Made by a program: the position numbers and the translations under genes. Below the pieces are notes generated by a model that searched no databases, had not been told where the DNA came from, and saw only the letters and a list, made by a program, of their open reading frames with translations. A stretch of 64,000 nucleotides of DNA, taken from NCBI RefSeq assembly GCF_964199755.1, contig NC_133903.1:57790739-57854738 (forward strand). Reading direction: 5' to 3'. The number at the start of each line of letters is the position of its first letter. Positions within the stretch are counted from its first letter, which is position 1. Source of the DNA: Larus michahellis (taxonomy: Eukaryota > Chordata > Aves > Charadriiformes > Laridae). Positions 10,128 to 18,740 of the stretch are shown piece after piece.

Positions 10128-10592
10128 GTGCCGTAAAGCTGTACCGCGCATGCGCGCCCCAATGCCGGAGGGCTGTACCGCGCATGCGCGCCCCCCAGTG
10201 CCCTACACTTGTGCGGCGCCGTGTGCCGTACAGCCATACGGCGCATGGGTGCCCCCTTACTGCAGTGCAGTTGCACTGCGCATGTGCGGCGCTTTCGGCC
10301 GTACGGCTGCACTGCGCACGCGCGTCCCCCCAGTGCCGTACAACTGTACTGCGCATGCGCGCCCTCTAGTGCCGTAAGGCTGTACAGCGCATGTGGGGCG
10401 CCTTCCGCCGTACAGCGGCACCGCGCATGTGCGCCCCCATGTGCCGTAAAGCTGTACGGCGTATGGCGCCCCCAAGTGCCGTACAGATGTAGTGCGCGTG
10501 CGCGGCGCTGTCCGCCGTACAGCTGCACTGCGCATGCGCGACGCTGTCTGCCGTACGGGTGTACTGCGTGTGCACCGCCCGTAGTGCCGCAC
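10128..10592 (+). promoter_or_regulatory. 36-bp minisatellite with repeated NRF-1-like cores (promoter P2)
   Basis: About twelve units recur every 36 bp or so. Perfect GCGCATGCGC palindromes lie at 10,146, 10,180, 10,351 and 10,530. Near matches lie at 10,278, 10,314, 10,423 and 10,494, and weaker ones at 10,241, 10,387, 10,457 and 10,566. Each unit also has a GCCGTACAGCTGTACT-like half. The array ends about 60 bp before the ATG of the next candidate gene, in the position held by the two-copy form in P1 (516-563). It is probably an amplified promoter element. Binding is inferred from the motif only. Confidence 0.75.
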
Positions 10593-10651
10593 CGCTTGGT
10601 TGGCGTGGCCGCTCGGTCTGGTCTGCCCTGCTTGGCCCCCGTGAACAGGTT

Positions 10652-12465
10652 ATGAGGTACCTGGGTTGCGTGAAGGTGAGCGGAGGGCGGTGGGGAACGT
10701 GGCAGGCAGTGGCGGGGGGCTTGAGGGGGCCCCGAGGGATAATTGGTGGGGTTCGGGGGGATCCCCCGGGGGATTCTGGGGGCTGAGGGTCGGACTTGAG
10801 GGAAGCTGTGGGGAGCGGAGGGGCTGGGGGGACCCCGAGGGGTGTTGGAGGGAGCTGAGGTGGGGGGACACGAGTGTTCTGAGCAGGGATGGGGGCGCTG
10901 AGTTGTCCCTGGGGAGTGACTGGGGGGGGACAGGGGTCCTGAGGGTAATGGGGAGGCCTTGAGAGGGGCTGCGGGGTGCCGAGGGGTCCCCGATGGGGAA
11001 TAAGGGATGATGGGGGGGGGCTGAAGGGACTTTCGGGGGGGGGGGGGGGGCGGAGGGAGGGGGAACTTTTGGGGGGGACTGAGGGGGACCTGGGGGGCCG
11101 AGGGGGCCCTGAGGGGTGAGGGGGGACCTTGAGGGGGGCTGGGGGAACGGAGGGGCTGAGGGGGCCCGGACAGTGGGGAGGGGGGTCCTGGGAGTGTATT
11201 AGGGGCCAACGGGGAGGTCTGAGGGGGTGGCTGGGGGGGTGGGGGGACTGCTGGGGGAGCCCTGAGTTTGGGGAGGGGGGCTGTGGCCTGAAGTGGGTGC
11301 TGAGTTGGAGAGGGGCTGTGAGGGGGAGAGGGGTACGGGCTGAGAGGTGATTGGGGACAGGGCTGGGTGTGGGAGGGGAGGGTCGAGGCATTCTCCGGCG
11401 TTTGGGGGTCCCCGTGACCCTCCACTGTGTCGTGTCCTGCAGGACAAGGAGTCCTACAGTGAGCTGTACCTGAGGGTCTGCGAGAGGCTCAGTACCTTCT
11501 CTGAGGTCATTGTCGTCGGCTTCAAGGGAATGTCCCCCATGACTGGCATGTTTCCCCCCCCAGCGCAGGCTGCCCCCTCACCAGTTGTTCCTTGGGGGCC
11601 TGTGCCGTCGCCGTCCATCTCACAGGTATGGGGATGCTGGGACCCCTCCGGAGCTCTCTGAGACAGTCTGGGACACCCCCAGAGCCCTCTGATACCCTCT
11701 GGGCTCCCCCAACCCCCCCAGGATCCCCCTGAGACCCCCTAGAATCTCCTGTGACCCCCTGCCCCCCCCCCAAGAGCTCTGCGGGATGTCCTGCTTCATC
11801 TTCTCCCAGGACGCCTCTGGGACTATCCGGGACCATCTAGGACCTCTCATGTTCACCCCAGGGTTCCCTGGAGCCTTCTGGGATCCCCTACATTCCCCCC
11901 AGGACCCCTCTAGGACCTTCCCACACCCCCTCCAGGACCCCACAGATCCCCCCTGGAGCCCCCCAGGACACGCCAGAGCCCTCTGGCACCCCCTGGAGTG
12001 CCTGCTGGTACCTGCCACGTCCCTCTGGGACCCCACCCCCTGAGAGCCCCCCCGGGGCCCTCCAGGATCCCCCTGGGACCTGTCGTGTTCCCCCAAGACT
12101 CCCTGGAGCCTTCTGGAACCCCCCACATTCCCCCTGGGACCCTCCCACACACCCCCCAAGAACACACCAGAATCCCCTGGGTCCCCCCCAGGACACCCTA
12201 GAACCCTCTGGGGTCTGTTGGAGTCCCCCCCGGTACCCCTCACATCCCACTGGGACCCCCATCACACCTGCTTCCCCCTCCCAGGGGACACCAGCTCCTG
12301 CCAAATGCTCTGGGAGCGCTGGAGCCTGACAGAGCATCTCGGCAAAGGAGAGATGAGCGAGGAAGCGAGCGGGGACCCCCTGGATGCAGAGAGGAGGATA
12401 AAGAAGCTGCGGAGCAGAGACCAATGGGGGCTGGGATGGGACAAGAGAGAGGGAAAGAGAGATGA
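10652..12465 (+). CDS. Candidate three-exon small gene of unknown function (P2 gene)
   Basis: Exon 1 is 10,652-10,675: ATG plus seven codons (MRYLGCVK), then donor GAAG|GTGAGC. Exon 2 is 11,443-11,625: acceptor TCCTGCAG, 61 codons starting DKESYSELYLRVCERLS, donor ACAG|GTATGG; the other two forward frames of this exon have stops. Both junctions are phase 0. For exon 3 the acceptor at 12,284 gives a stop after 14 codons. The CAG at 12,294 instead gives 56 more codons, rich in Arg and Glu, to TGA at 12,463-12,465, for about 125 residues in all. The middle of the protein has a short hydrophobic stretch (FSEVIVVGF) followed by a Pro-rich tail. No known family is recognised. The frame is also open upstream of the ATG to about 10,559, but through minisatellite. 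Moderately likely to be a real gene or a recent pseudogene. Confidence 0.5.
10676..11442 (+). repeat. G-rich intron 1 with degenerate GGGG repeats
   Basis: Almost continuous runs of four or more G on the plus strand, with a run of more than 15 near 11,035-11,050, interspersed with CTGAGG and ACCT spacers. It reads as a degenerate minisatellite capable of G-quadruplex formation on the RNA-like strand. Short GC-rich introns are common on avian microchromosomes. Confidence 0.8.
11626..12284 (+). repeat. C-rich intron 2 with degenerate CCCC repeats
   Basis: The base skew is opposite to that of intron 1: repeated CCCCAGGACCCCTC, CTGGAACCCCC and TGGGACC blocks of about 20-30 bp. Long open frames on the minus strand are by-products of the repeat. 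Many internal CAG trinucleotides could act as cryptic acceptors. Confidence 0.8.
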
Positions 12466-12494
12466 AGTGCCACAAGGTGCCTCAGAGACGGAGG

Positions 12495-13130
12495 AAGGTA
12501 TTTGCTCTAAAGCTTAAAAAGAGGCAACTGAATGTAACGTATTTTTTTTACCCCTGATATTTAGACAGTATGCTCTAAAGTAATTTATTTCTGTCTGGCT
12601 TTCAGTGGCGCGTCTCCATGGCAGCCCAGTAGCATCTCTCTCAGGCAGTGCTGCTGGCCAGATGTCCCTCCTTGTTGTGTGGCACACAAAAAACCTCGTA
12701 GTCCAATTATAACTATGTATTTTGGAGAGAGATAGTGTTGTGGTATCAATTCCCAGCTGTGCAAGTGAAATTAGTGCCTGAAGAAAGTCAAATACTTTTA
12801 TAGCGTAAGTATTTTTATTCGGTGTATATAAACCTAACGCACACCTTTTCACCAAAAGGGAAGGGACGAAGCACTTCCTAACACCAGTGAGGAGGTTTAC
12901 TGTTACACTGAGAACGTGTTCAAAATGGCATTGGTTAGCTTTAATCCTGACTTCAAGAGTTGAGCTGGCACTGGCTTTTGAAGGCTGTGCTGTGTTTGGA
13001 GCTGAGCTGTTTCCCCAGAATCCTCTTGTAGCTCAGCTCCTGTCCTGTCCCTCTGATGGAATTCCTCTACTCTCTTCCGGGCTATTTTTTAAGATACTGA
13101 GCTATAACTGGGGATTTTTGTTTTCCAGGT
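12495..13130 (+). repeat. Paralogous segment C2, left part
   Basis: Matches C1 (8,615-9,435) through the shared acceptor TCTGGCTTTCAG at 12,605, CAGATGTCCCTCC, AAGTCAAATACTTTTAT and GAACGTGTTCAAAATGGCAT. After the acceptor, phase 0 gives WRVSMAAQ then TAG (12,630-12,632). Another frame stays open to a TAG near 12,735 and reads SISLRQCCWPDVPPCC. The segment follows the P2 gene directly, so its exon could also serve as a 3' exon of that transcript. Confidence 0.75.
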
Positions 13131-13266
13131 GCCTCATTGTAGGCGTCTTGTGCTGCTCGAGAGATGCCCCAGGCCAGGTTTGCAGCCGGTGGTGGAGGCC
13201 CCCTGAGGGGAAGGGGCCAGCCCTGGGTCTGGGTGTTTTGGGCCTTTTTTGTGGGGGAATAGAAGG

Positions 13267-13268
<2 letters not shown>

Positions 13269-13304
<36 letters not shown>
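13269..13304 (+). repeat. (GT)n microsatellite
   Basis: About 16-18 GT dinucleotides in a row inside the C2 segment, with no counterpart in C1. Confidence 0.95.
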
Positions 13305-13305
<1 letters not shown>

Positions 13306-13409
13306 TTGGGGGTGATGGTGTCATTTGGGACACTGTGACATCACTGGGGCAGCGATGATGCAGCGGAGGAACAGGTGAGTGGGCGATGGGGGGGGTTACG
13401 TGAGCGTCT

Positions 13410-13595
13410 CCCAAAAGAGGTGGTTCACAGCCCCAGAACATCTGAAAATTCTTGGGATGCATTAAAAAATGTGACAACCTGTAACTGTGGGCGTGAGGCA
13501 TTGAAATAGAGATCAATCTCTCATTTATATATGATAAATATATATATTGAGAAATAATATTATGTATGTAAAATAAGTTCAAAATAAAAACCTCT
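13410..13595 (+). repeat. Segment shared with family A 3' region
   Basis: Related to 20,230-20,425. Both hold AAAGAGG(T/C)(G/A)GTTCACAGCCC, TGAGGCATTGAAATA and AGTTCAAAATAAAAACCT in the same order. The AATAAAA near the end could be an old polyadenylation site. It links the C and A families as pieces of one larger ancestral unit. Just after it, AAGGATTCTATGATTCTG resembles a CR1 tail, but no CR1 body precedes it. Confidence 0.75.
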
Positions 13596-13829
13596 ATGTC
13601 TAAGGATTCTATGATTCTGTGCTTCTGTGTTATACGAAAGATCCTAGAATATAAAAATACTTAAAAAAATGTATTTATAAAAAGATATTAGTGTCAAAAT
13701 AGATGTGTAAGCAGACAGTCTAAATAGATATTCTGTATCATAAATGTTAATGTGTAAGTCTAAGCATATTTTCTATATAGGTGCAAACAGGTAATATAAA
13801 TTCCCTAGATAATGAGTAAATAACTAAGG
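13596..13829. other. AT-rich spacer
   Basis: AT-rich sequence with short A and T runs and no gene. It ends abruptly at a CpG-rich block near 13,830. Confidence 0.6.
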
Positions 13830-14175
13830 GGGTGCTGCCGCCCGGCGGCTGAAGGCCGGTCCTGCAGGTGTGCGCTCCTCCGTGCGCTGTGGCCCCGCCT
13901 CCGGCCCGCCTTGCCCCCGCCCCGGCGGCGCTGTGCGTTGGTTCCGCAGCTCGTGCGCATGCGCGGCTTCGCGGAGACCGGTCTCGAGAGCGCGGCGGCC
14001 GGAGGGCGAACCAGGACCGCCGGGACTCCGTCGAGCTGCCCGCCGCCTCGAGCGGGATCGGTGCCGCCCGCCCGGCCTCGAGAGCGGCCGTCGGCGCTCC
14101 AGTATCGGCTCCTACGCATTACCGCGCCCCCGCCAGTGCCTGGCAGCTTTCCGGGTGTCCATTTCCAGGGCCCCT
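13830..14175 (+). promoter_or_regulatory. CpG-rich promoter-like block P3
   Basis: Contains CCGCC/CCCCGCC GC boxes and one perfect GCGCATGCGC at 13,955-13,964. The right half (GGGCGAACCAGGACCGC, CTACGCATTACCGCG) matches C1 at 9,545-9,700. It directly precedes the 51-bp array. Promoter activity is inferred only from CpG content and the NRF-1-like core. Confidence 0.45.
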
Positions 14176-15290
14176 CAGTCCGCCGACGCGCCTCTCTATG
14201 GCACTTTAGTCCTCCAGGGCGCCGCTCAGTCAGCCGACGCGCCTCTCTATGGCACTTTAGTCCTCCAGGGCGCCGCTCAGTCAGCCGACGCGCCTCTCTA
14301 TGGCACTTTAGTCCTCCAGGGCGCCGCTCAGTCAGCCGACGCGCCTCTCTATGGCACTTTAGTCCTCCAGGGTGCCGCTCAGTCCGCCGACGCGCCTCTC
14401 TATGGCACTTTAGTCCTCCAGGGCGCCGCTCAGTCCGCCGACGCGCCTCTCTATGGCACTTTAGTCCTCCAGGGCGCCGCTCAGTCAGCCGACGCGCCTC
14501 TCTATGGCACTTTAGTCCTCCAGGGCGCCGCTCAGTCAGCCGACGCGCCTCTCTATGGCACTTTAGTCCTCCAGGGCGCCGCTCAGTCAGCCGACGCGCC
14601 TCTCTATGGCACTTTAGTCCTCCAGGGCGCCGCTCAGTCCGCCGACGCGCCTCTCTATGGCACTTTAGTCCTCCAGGGCGCCGCTCAGTCCGCCGACGCG
14701 CCTCTCTATGGCACTTTAGTCCTCCAGGGCGCCGCTCAGTCAGCCGACGCGCCTCTCCATGGCGATTTAGTCCTCCAGGGCGCCGCTCAGTCAGCCGACG
14801 CGCCTCTCTATGGCACTTTAGTCCTCCAGGGCGCCGCTCAGTCCGCCGACGCGCCTCTCTATGGCACTTTAGTCCTCCAGGGCGCCGCTCAGTCCGCCGA
14901 CGCGCCTCTCTATGGCACTTTAGTCCTCCAGGGCGCCGCTCAGTCCGCCGACGCGCCTCTCTATGGCACTTTAGTCCTCCAGGGCGCCGCTCAGTCCGCC
15001 GACGCGCCTCTCTATGGCACTTTAGTCCTCCAGGAGGCCGCTCAGTCAGCCGACGCGCCTCTCTATGGCACTTTAGTCCTCCAGGGCGCCGCTCAGTCAG
15101 CCGACGCGCCTCTCTATGGCACTTTAGTCCTCCAGGGCGCCGCTCAGTCAGCCGACGCGCCTCTCTATGGCACTTTAGTCCTCCAGGGCGCCGCTCAGTC
15201 AGCCGACGCGCCTCTCTATGGCACTTTAGTCCTCCAGGGCGCCGCTCAGTCAGCCGACGCGCCTCTCCATGGCGATTTAGTCCTCCAGGA
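14176..15290 (+). repeat. 51-bp minisatellite, 22 units
   Basis: Units start at 14,176 and recur exactly every 51 bp to 15,247, which gives 22 copies with no length change. Each reads CAGTC(A/C)GCCGACGCGCC, TCTCTATGGCACTTTAGTCC, TCCAGGGCGCCGCT. Variants include A or C at the sixth base and CCATGGCGATTT in units 12 and 22, ten units apart. Because 51 is divisible by 3 and the unit has no stop in several frames, very long open frames run through on both strands; these are not evidence for proteins. The unit contains several CpG sites. Confidence 0.97.
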
Positions 15291-15480
15291 TCCAGGAAGT
15301 GCTCATCAGTCTTCTGGAAATCACCTGCTTCCAGCACTCTTCTAAAGCCATAAAACACAGTTAACCACAAAAATATCTGAAGATCACAAAAATAAAACGA
15401 CACCTGCAGAACTTTCTTTTCTACAGCAACAAGTAGACAGAACTCAAACAACAGTGGTAAGAGAATCACCAGAGGCAAGT
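15291..15480 (+). repeat. Conserved right flank of the 51-bp array (C2)
   Basis: Matches 9,945-10,115: CATCAGTCTTCTGGAAATCA, AAAATATCTGAAGATCAC and AGTGGTAAGAGAATC. It marks the right end of the C duplication. Confidence 0.8.
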
Positions 15481-15544
15481 GCCCAATAGAAATAAAAATG
15501 ACTGTTGCCTTGCCTGCTGGGACTTAAGGCATAAGAAAAGGAGC

Positions 15545-15786
15545 TCCTGCTCCTGTGGCCACCTTTTTGTCTTCTGGGGCGTTGTCCCCGCCCCTTTCTC
15601 CAGGGGATTGTGGGAAGGGTGGTGGGCGGGGCCCGATGGCAGTGGGCAGGGCCTGGGGTATATGAGCCACAGGCTCGGCTCAGGAGCTTGTTGTGCTGCT
15701 GGGCTCCTCTGGGGTCAGTGCTCTGCTGGTCGTTCACTTGGCTGCAGCTTTGGGGCAGGCATATTTTGGTATTTAGGGAGGCAGAG
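15545..15786 (+). promoter_or_regulatory. Family A promoter and first exon, copy A1
   Basis: In order: CCCCGCCCC, GATTGTGGGAAGG (contains TGTGGGAA, a CSL/RBPJ-type core), the GC box GGGCGGGGCC near 15,625, a TATA-like TATATG at 15,659-15,664, then a first-exon-like segment ending in GCAGAG|GTAAGA at 15,786/15,787. The same elements in the same order and spacing occur at 26,985-27,197, so the promoter was copied with the unit. Confidence 0.65.
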
Positions 15787-18740
15787 GTAAGAAGGCTGAG
15801 CTAAGACTTTCAGGACCAGTACACATCCTGCCACCTGTATAGTAGAAAGTTGACTGGTATGCAGCTTTTTTGTTTCCTTTTTTTCAGGTCAGTAACTTTG
15901 TGATGAGTGTTTAAGGGATGCCCAGATGGTTTAATAGTGTGCTTTTCTTTATTCTAGGAGTGATGCATTTTCCTAGAATTCTTGACTTTATTGAAGATGG
16001 GCCTGTGGTTTTTTCCACTGGTTTAGCAGTATGCTGTGTGAGTTGCTGATCTTGTTTCTCTTAATTGGGTTGATGATGAGACTATGTTGTAGGGGTTAGG
16101 GTGAGCATTTTGTATGCATCTGCATATTGTACTTTAGCACTTCTTAAGAAAGCAGCAGGGATATGGCATGGCTCATGACCTTTCCCCATTGCCCAAAGAG
16201 TGCCGTGGTGTCCCTAGAGTTTTTGCAGCAGGCCCCTCGTAGACTGTGTCAGGGCATTACTTATTTTGTGGGTCTATAGCAGAGCCCAGAGTCCGTGGGA
16301 AAACAGAAGATAGGAGGTGCCTGCTGAACACAGAGCATGGCTCAGAAGAGCAGCTCCTGAGGAGTGGCTGACACAGGGGTTTCAGGGTTGCAAATATAGA
16401 ATGGGAGCTGTCAAGAAGAAGTGGGGGTCCTTCCCTGACAGTTGAGGAGAAGAGGTTTCTAAAAGTTTTGGTGCTGGGGGTTGGCTAGGAAATGGAGGCA
16501 GGTTCATCAGTCTTTGTCATGTCGGATTTGGATTTGGGTGTCAAGAGGGTCTGGTCTGTTCTAGTCCCTTGCATTTGAGGTGAGCTGGATAGTATTGAGG
16601 AGGAGCATGGGACTGGTGATTTCACAGAAATGCAATGGTAATTTTGTGTTTGTTGGTATCTTAGGTGTCATAAATAATTGTTGCTGCAGCCTCTGACTCT
16701 GGAATTGGCGTGAAACAGGTGAGCGGATTGCCATGGCACCTCTGAGGAGGAGGGTGCTGTAGAAGAGGTTGGCCTCTACTATCAGGGTGGTCACTACTGG
16801 AGCCATGGTTTCTTTTTGTTTTACAGATGAAGAGGAACCTGGTGACTGCAGGAACAAGCTGTTTGCTGTTAGCTGTGGGTTTGTTGTCAAGGACGAATTC
16901 AGACCCCTGGCTGTCTGAAAGCTAAGTAGAGGCACAGGTGCTGGAGGGAGGCCAAGGTTGACAGTTTCAGGGAGGAGTTTTCAAGTCAGGGTAGAGCAGA
17001 GGGCTATCCAGGAGGAGTCTCCTCTGAGTAGGTAAAGGGAGTGGGTTACTCTTCAGCACAAAGCTAGTGTGTGCTGGGCAGGGCAGTTCTGGCCTGTGTC
17101 TGTTGTTGTGTAGTTTGTGTGCTCTGTCTTCTGTCTCTTGGACTTTCCTTAGGTTTTGATATCCTCGTTTCTCTTTGCACTCAAGGGGCACAGCATGTGC
17201 CTTGGGCAGCCCCTGTAGAGTCTTGAATGCCTGTGCTAATTGGCAGAGCGCCCAATGGGCACTTCTTGCATAACAATTTTAAAGTGCAGATCGGACTTGC
17301 CTCTTGGAAGTTTCTAGATGGTCCTCTTTTGCAGCATCGTTCGTGGCTGCATGAGCAGCTCTGTTCTCTGAGCTATAGCAGCTCTAGCCATCTGCTTTTA
17401 TGAACTGGGATTTCTTCCCTGCATCCTTACATTCTCAGGTCTTGAAGCCAGGCTTCCTGCACATATGTCATCTCCATTTTGACAGGAACTTCTTGGAATG
17501 GGCTGTTACATTTGACTCTTTTATGATTTTTATGACTTTGCCACAGAGCCTCCTCACGTCCGTGCTGTGGCCATTGGTCTTCTTGCCCAACAGCATCTCT
17601 TGTCTGAAAGTCATTCTTCTTGTGGAGAGTTTTCTCTCATCTTGGAGTCACATTGTTGTCTATAGTGCTGTGTGGTGTTGGGCTGCACGTGGGTGTGTTT
17701 GGTGTGGAGCTGCCCTGCCTGGGGGTGTAGAGTCAGGGGTAGGTGGAACAGCAATAAGAGTCTATGGGTAATATGTTGATCTGCCAAGACTGTTTAGCCA
17801 AAGGTTGTACAGTCATCTGGGATCAAGCAGCCATTGGCAGGGACAGTCATTTCCATAGTGTGTTATGGGGATGATTGGAGCCTCCTGGGAGCCTCCTGCT
17901 TCACTACTGTTTGGCAGTAGTGAAGCAGATTGAAGGTGTTAAGGCTTGTATGTGTGGGGATTAATGTTGGGTCCAATTTTTTTTTAATGGCAGGTTGTAG
18001 TTGGAGCCTAGATGATATTCCTAAATGGAAACAAGACCCCTGGAATTGTTCAGCTACTGATCAGCATCTGGGTGACTTGTTTACTAATTTTTTCAGATGC
18101 AGAGGGACAAGATGTGCACCAAAGAGTCATGGAGAAGGCAAGCGGGACCCTGTAAGAAGGTGGGTCAGTTCACAGTGCTGGAGGGAAGATGTGACTGGTG
18201 GCTATATCATTATATTATGGCTTGGTGGTGGGGTGTGGGTTGTTTTTTTTTTTTTCATTTTGAAGGTATGAAGTGATGAGTAAAGCAGGATATTGGCACC
18301 GGATGTGACTCTCGGGCAAGGTGGTCAATGAATAGTGGGCTGAAGCAGCAATTCTTCTCAGATGTTATATTGTTGGTGAAGTTTTTAGTGTCCTTTGTGT
18401 CTGTTTTACAGGTAGTTTGTAAGCCTCAAAGCAGGAGCCCAAAACCATGGAGGGCAGGTGAGCGAGAGGCCAGGGTAAAGGAGTAGGAGACAGGAATGGC
18501 TGTAGGCAGGCTGTGGTGTCGGGCAGTATGTCAGCATATGTCTTTTGGTTGGCTTTTTTTTTTTTCAGGTGCAGGATGCAGGCTCAGAGGGACTAAGCCA
18601 CATGCTGATGAGCGTGCTGAGAAGGTGAGGCGGTTGTGGGCCACACTGGTGTCTTAATAGTGAAGTATTATACGGCAACCTGGTTAATTATTTATCTTCT
18701 GGTTTTGCAGGTGCCCTGTGAGCCATCTTTGGAAGTGGGT
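15787..18740 (+). pseudogene. Family A unit, copy A1a (degraded multi-exon gene)
   Basis: Five splice-bounded segments can be followed. 16,665-16,718 (54 bp) carries TAA at its third codon. At 16,827 the acceptor TTTTACAG is followed by a frame MKRNLVTAGTSCLLL to TAA at 16,923, or in another frame by an acidic DEEEPGDCRN. 18,097-18,159 begins MQRDKMCTKE with donor AAG|GTGGGT. 18,569-18,624 reads VQDAGSEGLSHMLMS with donor AAG|GTGAGG. A further acceptor lies at 18,710. Counterparts exist in the other A copies. The shared stop in the 54-bp exon points to a pseudogene or a non-coding transcript. The protein family is not recognised. Confidence 0.5.

Noticed and set aside
10010..11425. 471-codon and 341-codon minus-strand Pro/Cys-rich frames
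   Set aside because: They run through the 36-bp minisatellite and the G-rich intron. Low-complexity composition explains the lack of stops.
11620..12475. About 200-codon Gly-rich minus-strand frames
   Set aside because: Antisense of the C-rich degenerate repeat in intron 2. No splice or domain support.
13600..13625. ATTCTATGATTCTG resembling a CR1 3' end
   Set aside because: No CR1 3' UTR or coding remnant precedes it, so it may be chance or a very short relic. Not called as an element.
14176..15290. Regular repeats that could suggest a CRISPR array
   Set aside because: The repeats are contiguous with no variable spacers and the context is a vertebrate genome. The 20-bp repeat at 47,843 was rejected for the same reason.
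13805..15478. 557-codon minus-strand and about 490-codon plus-strand open frames
   Set aside because: They coincide with the 22 x 51-bp array. Period divisible by three and no stops in the unit explain all of them.
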